A stretch of 64,000 nucleotides of DNA from Mycobacterium szulgai (lineage in GTDB: Bacteria > Actinomycetota > Actinomycetes > Mycobacteriales > Mycobacteriaceae). The DNA lies in contig NZ_LQPW01000086.1 of assembly GCF_002116635.1 (NCBI RefSeq), forward strand, positions 62,001-126,000, written 5' to 3'. Under the pieces are notes generated by a model that worked only from the letters and a program-made list of their open reading frames with translations, ran no database searches and was not told the origin of the DNA. Positions 54,338-62,251 of this stretch are shown one piece after another (the stretch's first letter is position 1; each line of letters opens with the position of its first letter). Both the position numbers and the translations under genes were made by a program.

Positions 54338-55075
54338 ATGCCCACGAGGTGTTCGGCGATGGTCCGCTGGAAACCGTCGCGACGCGCGCCTGCAGGTGCG
54401 GCGCGCTTTTTGGCGATCGTGGTCTGCTTGGCGCTTTCCGCATGCAGCACCATTGTCGCCGGCAGCCCCAAAGCGGCGTCGGGTCACCCGGGATCCGGTG
54501 GTCCCATACGGCCATCCCAACTGGAAGACCTGCTGACGCCCTCAGCGTCGTTCTCGGTACTGCCGGACAAACCGCTGGTCGAGGACGACATGCAGTCCGC
54601 GCTGTTCATCGGAGCCGACCCGGCCGGATGCCATGGCGTGGTGGCTTTCGGCCGATTTCCACTGTTTCCGCCGACCTATACCGGACGTGAAGCCCGCACC
54701 CAGCAGGACCACCAAACCAACCAGCATCAGCTGCTGGAGGTATCGGCTACCTATCCGAGTAGCTTCGACGCCGCGGGTTTTCTCACCTCGATTCGCAACA
54801 GCGTGTCCAGCTGCCAACACCCGGTGACCGCCTGGGGCGACGACGGCCGGAAAATGACGGTGAACCCGGCACCGCTGGCTCCGAGCCCGCCCGAGGCCGC
54901 CCAATGGATGACGAATCTTGCCGGCCAGCGATGGGTTTGCGAATTCGCCGTCATCGCGAAGGCCAATGTGGTCTCGGAGATCGTCACCTGTTCTCCGGAC
55001 CGCTCCATCGATATCACTGCGCTGGTTGCCAAGCGAATCAAGAAGATTGACGAGCTACTCAAGTCCACCGCGTGA
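54338..55075 (+). CDS. Lipoprotein with PknH-like extracellular sensor domain
   Basis: 245 residues. The lipobox SAC lies at about 34-36, followed by STIVAGSP, a sequence start typical of the LppH/LprH/LpqQ lipoproteins that share the PknH sensor fold. The mature domain has several cysteines (GADPAGC, SSCQHP, RWVCEF, VTCSPD) that would form disulfides as in PknH. A free-standing sensor without kinase. ATG 54338 or ATG 54359 may be the start; the N-terminus before the hydrophobic core is long for a signal peptide if 54338 is used. Overlaps the convergent VIT gene by 21 nt. Confidence 0.8.
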   Translation: MPTRCSAMVRWKPSRRAPAGAARFLAIVVCLALSACSTIVAGSPKAASGHPGSGGPIRPSQLEDLLTPSASFSVLPDKPLVEDDMQSALFIGADPAGCHGVVAFGRFPLFPPTYTGREARTQQDHQTNQHQLLEVSATYPSSFDAAGFLTSIRNSVSSCQHPVTAWGDDGRKMTVNPAPLAPSPPEAAQWMTNLAGQRWVCEFAVIAKANVVSEIVTCSPDRSIDITALVAKRIKKIDELLKSTA

Positions 55076-57913
55076 CGCCCGCGTCGCGTAGCCGCTGCGG
55101 CGCAACACCACGACGAGGGCCAGCACGAGAACGGTCAGCACCGGAAGCCAGGGAATCAGGAAGCCGACCGTAAGCAGTGCGCCGTGGGCGGTGGAAAGCA
55201 CTGACTGCCAACCATGTTCGAGCGCACCAAGGAAACCGGTGCGCGGGGTCATCGCCGGCTGTGCCGAGATGTTGACGTTGATGGTGGCATAGGTGACCTG
55301 GTCGCCGAGGGTGGCGCGCTGGGCCCGTAGGGAGTCCAACTCGGCCTGTCGCTGAGTCAGCGAAGACTCCGCGGCGAGCAGGTCGGCGGTGTTGTCCGCC
55401 CGGCTCATCAATTGCAGCAGTCGATTGACCGAGGTCTGTAGCGCCTCAATGCGGGCATCGAGGTCGACGCGCTGCGACGTGACGTCGGTGTGGCCGATCG
55501 ACATCGACCTGACCACCCCGAGTTTCTTCGTCTCGGCCAAGACTCCGTCGAGTTTGTCGGAGGGAATGCGCAAGACGAGATCAACCACCGGCGAACCGGA
55601 TTGCAAAGGAGAACCGGATCGCTCCGACCGGGAGTCCACCCGCCCGCCGGCCTCGCTGGCCGCGGAGACAAGCCGGTCTGCCACCTGCGCCGGCTCGGTG
55701 ACCACTAGCTGCAGCGATCCCGTTGTGATGACATCGCGTGCCACGGTGGCCGGAGGGGTCTGGGGCAGCGGTGCTTTCGCAATTTCGTCGGTGATTCCTG
55801 AGGACGGGGGCGGACTTTCGGAAATACCGCCCTTCGTTTGCGGCAAGCTGGCGTCCGCCGGCTCGGTCAACTTGCCTGCTACCGCGCCATCGTGCGTGCC
55901 AGCTGGGCCGTCTTTGCTAAGCGACCAGATCCAGCCGCAGCCGACCAACAACGCAGTGGCCAACGCTACGGCAATGACGTTGCGCAGCTTGACCGTTTTG
56001 GCTTCGCGAGGGTGTCCCGGGACCGCATCATGTTTGGTCGGGTAGTGGCCCCATCCGGCCGGTAGTTCGACGGGTTGCAGCACGCGGTGCCGCAGTTCGC
56101 CCTTGCTGACCACGCGGCTGTCGACGGCCAGATATGCCGTGAATCTGCACAACACACCGAACCGCAACGACGTGTCGACGATTCGCTTCGCCAACTCGTC
56201 GGTGCCAGCCAATGCGTAGCGGTCCTCGAGATCGCGCAAGTGCATACGCGCCCACTGCACGGTTACCGCCGCCGCGTCGCGGCGCTGTCCGGCGACGGTG
56301 GTCGACCATTCCTCGCCCGCAGGGGTTTTGCCGCGTAGCGTCAGTGAGCCGGTTGCGCCCCCTCGATACCGTCCAGTCAGCACCAGCGGGACCTCAGCAA
56401 GGAGCTCGGGCAACCGAGGCGGACTTGAGCTGTCGTCGACAATCGCAAGGCCCTCGGCATGAACTGACAGCGAGTGGGCGAGCGGGGCGCCGATGCGGCG
56501 CTGGATACCTGCCATCGCCTCGTCGAGGCGGTCTTCGCTTTCCACCAGCTCACAACGCCCGCCACCGATGCTGGCGAGGCGGCCTAGGAGTCCGGCATTG
56601 ACGGCCTGGTCAATGCCGATGGCGTGCAACCGAACCCGGCGCAGGTCGCTGGACAATCCGCGCAGCAGCTGGTCTTCGTTGCCGACCTGCCCGTCGGTGA
56701 CGATCACGATGACGGCGTCGCGGCCCTCTCCCCCGGTCAATAGGTCGAGCGCCCGCCGCAACGGTGAGAACAGCTCGGTGTCGCCGTGTGCTTCGACGCG
56801 GGCGAGGTATTCGACAGCGCGGTACCGGTTGCGGTCGCTGGCCTCGACCAACCCGTCGGGTAAACCGACGGGACGTTCGATCCGGTCATCGAACGTCAGC
56901 ACCGCGAATCGGTCTTCGCCGCTGAGGGTGTCGACGATGCGCGCCGCTGCGCGCCGCGCTGCCAACATCTTCCAGCCGTCCATGCTGCTCGAGCTGTCCA
57001 GCAGCAGCACTACGTCCCGGGGGCGCGGCGGGGTGGTTGAGACCGGCGGCAGCACGGTGAGCTGATAGGTTCCCTCGGCGCCGTGCGCGTCGGGAACCAG
57101 GACGAGTGAGTCAGTGAGCCCGTCGGCGCCGTAGTCCAGTCGCAACACAAAATCCCGGTCGGCACGCTGGCCGTGCTGTACTCGGATGCGGCCGTCGTCG
57201 GTGTGCACCGTGGGCAGGTTCGACCGCACCTCCGAGAGGGTGAGACCGGCAGGGTCGATACCCACGTCGATGGTCAGTGGAACCGGGTGCTTGAAACCGG
57301 GTAGCAGCAGCGGAGGGGTGATGCGCGACGCGTCGGGAACCGCTTCGGTGTCGTCGGCATAGCCGTCGCCGACCGGGGCGCCCGGCAGCGGGCTGCCCGG
57401 GATGTACCGCGGCGCAACTACAAGCGGGAAACGGAATGTCGCCTGGCCATCCGCGTAGGCCAGCGGGGTGACGAGTGTTACTGCAATACTTACCTTTTCG
57501 CCGGGCAAGATGTTGCCGACCCGCATGGTGAATACGTCGGGCCGGTCCTCCTCTGCGATGGATACGTGGCGGCCCGAGTCGTTCGCCTCGTCGTAGGCAT
57601 GGCGTGCTGCCTCTCGCTCCTGCAGTTCTGCCTCGACGGCGCCAGCGCCGACGGTAATTCGCATACCGGTGACTGCGCTGCCATCTGGCAGCGGGAACAC
57701 GTAACTGGCTTCCAGGGGTACGTCAAAGCCATTGACGAAGTCCTGCGTCAGTTCGGCGTCACTTATCAGCCCAATGATGTTCGCGCGCAGATGAATACGG
57801 TCCAGCGGAAGATTTCCCCGCTCGGTACGCAGCGTACCCAGCGCCGCCCCGTCGTCGGCGGCGGTTATGCGACTCGTCTCCTCGTCGGTCATCGACGTGA
57901 TGCGGACGGTCAT
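55055..57913 (-). CDS. VIT - vWA - TM - DUF4349 - TM membrane protein
   Basis: 952 residues. Residues about 20-150 are a VIT domain, and residues 300-480 a von Willebrand A domain with MIDAS DSSSS (Asp306) and VTDGQVGN for metal/ligand binding. A membrane helix near 640-665 leads to a DUF4349 region with a coiled-coil (TSVNRLLQLM onward), and a second helix closes at about 915-940. VIT-vWA modules and DUF4349 are usually separate proteins; here they are joined in one frame. Its ATG overlaps the MerR stop by 4 nt. Function unknown; assembly or stress response at the membrane is inferred. Confidence 0.88.
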   Translation of the reverse strand: MTVRITSMTDEETSRITAADDGAALGTLRTERGNLPLDRIHLRANIIGLISDAELTQDFVNGFDVPLEASYVFPLPDGSAVTGMRITVGAGAVEAELQEREAARHAYDEANDSGRHVSIAEEDRPDVFTMRVGNILPGEKVSIAVTLVTPLAYADGQATFRFPLVVAPRYIPGSPLPGAPVGDGYADDTEAVPDASRITPPLLLPGFKHPVPLTIDVGIDPAGLTLSEVRSNLPTVHTDDGRIRVQHGQRADRDFVLRLDYGADGLTDSLVLVPDAHGAEGTYQLTVLPPVSTTPPRPRDVVLLLDSSSSMDGWKMLAARRAAARIVDTLSGEDRFAVLTFDDRIERPVGLPDGLVEASDRNRYRAVEYLARVEAHGDTELFSPLRRALDLLTGGEGRDAVIVIVTDGQVGNEDQLLRGLSSDLRRVRLHAIGIDQAVNAGLLGRLASIGGGRCELVESEDRLDEAMAGIQRRIGAPLAHSLSVHAEGLAIVDDSSSPPRLPELLAEVPLVLTGRYRGGATGSLTLRGKTPAGEEWSTTVAGQRRDAAAVTVQWARMHLRDLEDRYALAGTDELAKRIVDTSLRFGVLCRFTAYLAVDSRVVSKGELRHRVLQPVELPAGWGHYPTKHDAVPGHPREAKTVKLRNVIAVALATALLVGCGWIWSLSKDGPAGTHDGAVAGKLTEPADASLPQTKGGISESPPPSSGITDEIAKAPLPQTPPATVARDVITTGSLQLVVTEPAQVADRLVSAASEAGGRVDSRSERSGSPLQSGSPVVDLVLRIPSDKLDGVLAETKKLGVVRSMSIGHTDVTSQRVDLDARIEALQTSVNRLLQLMSRADNTADLLAAESSLTQRQAELDSLRAQRATLGDQVTYATINVNISAQPAMTPRTGFLGALEHGWQSVLSTAHGALLTVGFLIPWLPVLTVLVLALVVVLRRSGYATRASRGGLE

Positions 57914-58536
57914 GGTTGGCTCCGTTCGTCGGGAGATAGCAGGCCGCGTTCGGCCATCAGTGCGAGTAATGGCCGGGCGGCCGCGTGGATCGCGTCGATG
58001 TCGTCTTCGTTTGGGCGAGCAGGCAGTAAAAGCAGTGCGCCGCCGGGCAGGTTCACGGCGGCCAGCGTCGTGACAGTGTCAGCTCCGTGGCCGTTGATTG
58101 CCGCAGCGGCGGGCGGTTCGGCCCAGAAACGGCTGCGGCCGCCGGGACGCCCCTTGCTGGGCGCCGGCTGCGAGGTGTCGACCGACAGCGGGGCTTCGGC
58201 CGGCGCGGCGGTGAGGAGTTCTTCCGGAACGGCGGCGACGCGACGCAGTGTTTTGTCCGTCGCCCCGGCCAGTTCGGCTTGGATCTCGGCAAGCGAGCGG
58301 CCCTCGGCCTGACGGCGTTTGACGGCGATGATCTGCAGCAGTTGACGCGTTCCGTAGAGCGCCGTGCGCCCCTGCATGGTGGGCCGGTCGACGAGTCCGG
58401 TGGTCGTGTACCAGCGCACGACCCGCCGATTGGGCAGTTCCCGCACTCGCCCGTTGGGCGCACCCGGGTACGCGGGATCGGCCAGCGCGACGGCTACACG
58501 TCGTACCAGCTCGTCCAGCGTCCACGACTCCGCCAC
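57910..58536 (-). CDS. MerR-family regulator of the VIT-vWA operon
   Basis: 208 residues. An N-terminal winged helix-turn-helix with RRVVRWYTTTGLVDRP (about 37-52) and YGTRQLLQIIAVKRRQ (61-76) is MerR type; the C-terminal part is Ala/Pro-rich and lacks the metal cysteines of classical MerR, so another signal is sensed. GTG 58536 is the start. Coupled by 4-nt overlap with the VIT-vWA gene; a palindrome lies 12 nt upstream, so it probably autoregulates. Confidence 0.85.
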   Translation of the reverse strand: MAESWTLDELVRRVAVALADPAYPGAPNGRVRELPNRRVVRWYTTTGLVDRPTMQGRTALYGTRQLLQIIAVKRRQAEGRSLAEIQAELAGATDKTLRRVAAVPEELLTAAPAEAPLSVDTSQPAPSKGRPGGRSRFWAEPPAAAAINGHGADTVTTLAAVNLPGGALLLLPARPNEDDIDAIHAAARPLLALMAERGLLSPDERSQP

Positions 58537-58547
58537 GGTTTCGATAG

Positions 58548-58572
58548 TGACACTGTAACCATGACACTGTCA
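58548..58572. promoter_or_regulatory. Inverted repeat TGACACTGT-N7-ACACTGTCA, candidate MerR operator
   Basis: Two 9-bp arms around 7 nt; each arm is TGACAcTGT-like on opposite strands, 8 of 9 positions matching as inverted copies. The 7-nt spacer resembles the HAIR element of the MerR-like regulator HspR. It lies 12 nt before the MerR GTG start and next to its CACTAT -10-like sequence, so it fits an autoregulatory operator. Confidence 0.65.
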
Positions 58573-58966
58573 ATATCATCTGGAGGTGCCGGCGCCTCAT
58601 CGATTTCAGCACCCGAAGATGAGTGCGCCGTGGCGCCTTTAGTCGGCTTGTTCGGGTTCAGCAATGCTGCCGGTGCTCTCACCGGCAAGGCTGCGGGGGC
58701 TGAACTCGTCCACCATCAGTTCGCCGATAACGCTGACGCCAAATCCGCGGAGCAGTAACACGATTGGACGAAGCTACGACCGGCGCGCCAGGGGTTGGTC
58801 AGATCGCCAGTATGAATTCAATTTGCACCGACTTTGAGAATTCTATGGCAATTCGGTAATAAGGCCGTGATATATGCGTGATACGACCGTGATCAGCGGT
58901 AATTATTGGCCCGTTACGTATTTGTTATCGGTTCGTTATTAATAGGTCGCGAAGGAAGGGGTCGGT
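58573..58966. other. 394-nt intergenic region before the PE-cellulase gene
   Basis: The left part (to about 58758) has an open frame of 65 codons starting at ATG 58561, inside the operator; there is no ribosome site and its composition is inconclusive, so it is not called as a gene. The right half is unusually AT-rich for this genome and carries two arrays of 11-bp-period repeats at 58867-58938. No RNA gene is seen. Confidence 0.5.
58867..58938 (+). promoter_or_regulatory. Two tandem arrays of 11-bp-period direct repeats before the PE-cellulase gene
   Basis: GTGAT occurs at 58867, 58878 and 58889, and GTTA at 58913, 58924 and 58935; both series have an exact 11-bp period, consistent with SARP/OmpR-type operators on one face of the helix. 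The second array ends 29 nt before the PE start. The sequence motif differs from the CAAG arrays, so another regulator may bind. Confidence 0.55.
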
Positions 58967-61321
58967 ATGTCGTATGTGGTGGCAGCACCTGAGGCGCTGG
59001 TGGCGGGGGCGACGGATATCTCCGGGATCGGTTCCGCACTGAGGGCGGCCACCGCGGCTGCGGCGGTTCCGACAACGGGAATCGCGGTAGCGGCAGCCGA
59101 CGAGGTGTCGGCGTCGATCGCGACGTTGTTTGGCCAATATGGTCAAGAATTTCAAGCTTTGAGCGCCCAGGCGGCTGCGTTCCACTCCCGATTTGTCCAG
59201 GCCTTGACCTCTGGTGCAGGTTTGTATGAGATCGCCGAGGCGGTCAATGCGTCGCCGTTGCAAAGTCTCGCGCGGCTCTTCGGCGCCGGTGGCACCGGCG
59301 CCACTGGCACCTCGCGGGCCACCCAGACCACCACGGAAAAGGCGACGAGTACCGCGGGTAGCAGTAATCCTGCCAACCCAACTGCGGCGAGCACGACAAC
59401 TATTGCGTCGGCCAGTGATGTGAAGCCCGCCGCCGGCACCGGCGCTGCCAGCGCAGCGACGGTTGGCTCGAGCACCGCCAACGCCTCGAACATCGCGGGT
59501 AATACCAGCTCCACCAACACAACTGCGGCCGCGGCAAGTACTTCCGGACCGTCTGCTTCAGGGACGTCTGCTTCAGGGACGTCTGCTTCAGGGACGTCTG
59601 CGACTTCCACGACATCTGGTGCTGGGACGTCCGCCTCGACACTCAGTGCGGCAACGTCTGCCGCCACAACCGCTGCCACGGCGGGCACCGGGAGCACGGG
59701 CGCGACGGCGACGTACTCGACTTCGTCGCAGTGGAACAACGGGTTCGTCGCTAACTACAAGATCACCAACACGGGCACCACTGCGCTGACCAACTGGCAG
59801 CTCCAATTTGATTTGCCCGCAAACGAATCCGTCACGAATCTGTGGAACGGTCAGGTGCACCAGTCCGGTACGCAGTACACCGTGACTCCCGAAAGTTACA
59901 ACAGCACGATCGCGCCGGGGGACTCGGTCACTGTTGGGTTCCAAGCCTCGCAGAACGGAACCTATTCAGCGCCAACACATGTGCTGGTGAACGGACAGCC
60001 TGTCGGTGGTGACACCGGCGGCACTGGCACAGCCACTGGAGGCGGGACGGGTACCGGCACCGGGACAGGGACAGGGACAGGCACAGGCACCGGCACAGGC
60101 ACCGGCACCGGAACCGGCACAGGAACCGGCACAGGCACCGGCACAGGAACCGGCACAGGCACCGGCACAGGCACCGGCACAGGAACCGGCACCGGCACCG
60201 GGACCGGGACCGGGACCAGCAGCGGCTCCGGCCTCACGGCGACGTACACGCCACGGTCGCAATGGGATAGCGGCTTCGTTGCCGATTACACGATCACCAA
60301 CACGGGCACGACACCGGTCAACAACTGGCAGATGCAATTCGATTTGCCCGCAAACGAATCCATCACCAATGCGTGGAGTTCCCATCTTGCCCATTCAGGC
60401 ACGCAGTACACCTTGACTCCCGAGAGCTATAACAACACGATCGCACCTGGAAGCTCGATCACCATTGGTTTCCAGGCCGCGCAGACCGGTGCCTACTCGG
60501 CGCCGACGAACCTGCTGCTGAACGGCCAACCCCTCACCGGCGGCGGCACGGGCACCGGAACCGGAACGGGCGCGGGCACGGGCACGGGCACGGGCACGGG
60601 CACAGGCACCGGAACGGGCACGGGCACCGGCACCGGCACCGGCGGGACGCTGATTACGTCCCAGTACGGGACGACGACGATCGGCAACGCTTACGTGGTT
60701 CAGAACAACGCGTGGAATAACCCCGGCGGACAGTCGATTACCGTCACTGCGACCGGGTTTACCATCACTACTGAAAACGGGTCAGCACCGACTAACGGTG
60801 CTCCGCTGGGATACCCGTCGATCTACGACGGCGTGCACTACGGCACGGCGTCGCCGGGGACCAATCTGCCGATTCAGCTGGGCCAGATCCAAAACGCCAC
60901 TAGCAGCATCAGTTACACCTACCCCACCAGCGGCATCTATGACGCCTCCTACGACATCTGGATGAACCCCACACCCATCACCACTGGGGTCAACCAGCAG
61001 GAGCTGATGATCTGGTTCAACCACACCGGACCCATCCAGCCGGTCGGCTCGGTGGTCGGCAACGCCACCATTGACGGGCAGAACTTCACAATCTGGAAGG
61101 GCAGCAACGGCCAGAACAACGTCGTCTCCTATGTCTCGGACACACCGATCACGACATGGAACAACTTCGACGTGATGGGGTTCATCGACCATACGGAAAC
61201 CATTGAGCCGGTGACTGATTCGTGGTACTTGACCAGCATCCAAGCCGGCTTCGAGCCGTGGAGCGGCAGCGTGGGCGCGGGGGTCAATTCGTTCTCCACG
61301 AGCGTCAATGGCGTCAGCTAG
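58967..61321 (+). CDS. PE-CBM2-CBM2-GH12 secreted cellulase
   Basis: 784 residues. Residues 1-95 are a PE domain with Tyr-Glu-Ile-Ala-Glu fitting the YxxxD/E secretion signal. A Ser/Thr/Ala linker precedes two family-2-like cellulose-binding modules (about 247-343 and 423-525) separated by about 28 Gly-Thr repeats. Residues about 560-784 are a GH12 endoglucanase; the nucleophile Glu lies in [12 protein letters not shown] (about 679) and the acid/base Glu in QAGFEPWSG (about 763). Catalytic residues are intact. Predicted to be exported by ESX-5 and to cut beta-1,4-glucan. GAAGGAAGGGG precedes ATG 58967. Confidence 0.92.
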   Translation: MSYVVAAPEALVAGATDISGIGSALRAATAAAAVPTTGIAVAAADEVSASIATLFGQYGQEFQALSAQAAAFHSRFVQALTSGAGLYEIAEAVNASPLQSLARLFGAGGTGATGTSRATQTTTEKATSTAGSSNPANPTAASTTTIASASDVKPAAGTGAASAATVGSSTANASNIAGNTSSTNTTAAAASTSGPSASGTSASGTSASGTSATSTTSGAGTSASTLSAATSAATTAATAGTGSTGATATYSTSSQWNNGFVANYKITNTGTTALTNWQLQFDLPANESVTNLWNGQVHQSGTQYTVTPESYNSTIAPGDSVTVGFQASQNGTYSAPTHVLVNGQPVGGDTGGTGTATGGGTGTGTGTGTGTGTGTGTGTGTGTGTGTGTGTGTGTGTGTGTGTGTGTGTGTGTGTGTSSGSGLTATYTPRSQWDSGFVADYTITNTGTTPVNNWQMQFDLPANESITNAWSSHLAHSGTQYTLTPESYNNTIAPGSSITIGFQAAQTGAYSAPTNLLLNGQPLTGGGTGTGTGTGAGTGTGTGTGTGTGTGTGTGTGTGGTLITSQYGTTTIGNAYVVQNNAWNNPGGQSITVTATGFTITTENGSAPTNGAPLGYPSIYDGVHYGTASPGTNLPIQLGQIQNATSSISYTYPTSGIYDASYDIWMNPTPITTGVNQQELMIWFNHTGPIQPVGSVVGNATIDGQNFTIWKGSNGQNNVVSYVSDTPITTWNNFDVMGFIDHTETIEPVTDSWYLTSIQAGFEPWSGSVGAGVNSFSTSVNGVS
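59551..59595 (+). repeat. Three exact 15-bp repeats in the PE-cellulase linker
   Basis: The 15-bp unit beginning GTCTGCTTCAGGGAC occurs three times in tandem from 59551 and encodes SASGT units in the Ser/Thr linker. Exact identity at nucleotide level indicates recent slippage expansion. Confidence 0.8.
60050..60217 (+). repeat. Hexanucleotide tandem repeat encoding the Gly-Thr linker
   Basis: About 28 copies of a 6-bp unit (GGCACC and variants such as GGAACC and GGGACA) encode an unbroken Gly-Thr linker between the two cellulose-binding modules. A second, shorter run of the same kind lies at about 60549-60645 before the GH12 domain. Unit-number variation between strains would change linker length without frameshift. 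Confidence 0.85.
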
Positions 61322-62030
61322 GGCCGACTCCCGGGCAGCGGGAAGTCGGCGAGCTTGGCGCCGAGTTCCCGGCCCACGTCCTCGAGTCCCGCGATGATCG
61401 GATAGCCGTAATCAGTTGTCGGCAAAGCACTTCCGATCTCGGGCGAGTTGGCTATGGCGTTGGCGATGAACGGTGCATACGGGCGGATGGCGGGAGGCAG
61501 ACTGTCGACGCTCGCGGTGCCGCCGGTGTCGCCACGCGTCCCGTTGATCCCAAGCACCCCGGGCGCCCCAAGCGCCCCCGATGCTGCGGTCTGAGGATTG
61601 GGAAGACCGAATTGTCCGTTGACGCCGCCCTGTCCACCTTGTGCACCGGACCCAAAGCCGCCGCCGCCTGCGGCGCCGCCGATGCCGGAATGGCCCGATA
61701 GCCCGCTGTTGCCGCCGGCGCCGGCGCCGCCATTACCGCCGCCGCCGGCACCACCGTTGCCGCCGTGGCCAACCGTGCCGAGGGACCAGCCGGCGAACCG
61801 GGGGTGCCGATACCTCCGTTGCCACCGGCACCGCCCGAAGCGCCGGCACCGCCGTTGCCGCCGTGGCCACCGCTGCCGCCCGCTCCCCCGTTGCCGCCGT
61901 TACCGACGAGCACTCCGCCGTTGCCGCCGCGACCCCCGGCACCACCGGCATTGCCGATCTCGCCGTTGCCGCCGACGGCTCCGGTGCCGCCGTTGCCGCC
62001 GTTTGAATCCTTCTGGAATGTCCTGGCCAC
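61318..62030 (-). pseudogene. Frameshifted PGRS-type remnant lacking a PE domain
   Basis: From GTG 62030 the frame encodes a short KDSNGGNGG start and then GGNGG/GGAGG repeats. Near 61785 the PGRS pattern moves to the next frame ([12 protein letters not shown] and so on) and continues through GQFGLPNPQTAASGALGAPG to a conserved-looking non-repeat tail ending at 61318 (the TAG there overlaps the cellulase stop region). No PE domain precedes it. One frameshift and loss of the N-terminus make it a likely pseudogene. Confidence 0.7.
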
Positions 62031-62141
62031 TCGGCTAAGCGCCCGCGTGTGCGGTTACTATCGCCATCGAAAATTCTTGTGCACGAAACTCTTTCGAAAC
62101 CTGGGCACCGACGGCCGGCCCATCGCGGCCGGCCCGTAACC

Positions 62142-62180
62142 GGCGCAAGAATCGCGCAAGGTCTACAGCACATCCTCTAC
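62142..62180 (+). promoter_or_regulatory. Two [CG]GCGCAAG repeats (11-bp period) plus CTCTAC element
   Basis: GGCGCAAG at 62142 and CGCGCAAG at 62153 are 11 bp apart and share the core CAAGAATCGCxCAAGG with the array at 45895. Exactly 14 nt after the last CAAG comes CTCTAC at 62175-62180, the same spacing as at 45939. Both lie upstream of an NHL-propeller lipoprotein unit, which points to common control. Confidence 0.68.
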
Positions 62181-62251
62181 CTGTGCGGGCGACGCGGCCC
62201 ACACCAAATCTCGCCACCGCAACGGCAACATGTTCGTAGAGGGACACCGCA

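Noticed and set aside
58561..58758. 65-codon plus-strand open frame starting in the MerR operator
   Set aside because: No ribosome site, uncertain composition, and start codon inside the palindrome; kept only as a note in the intergenic entry.
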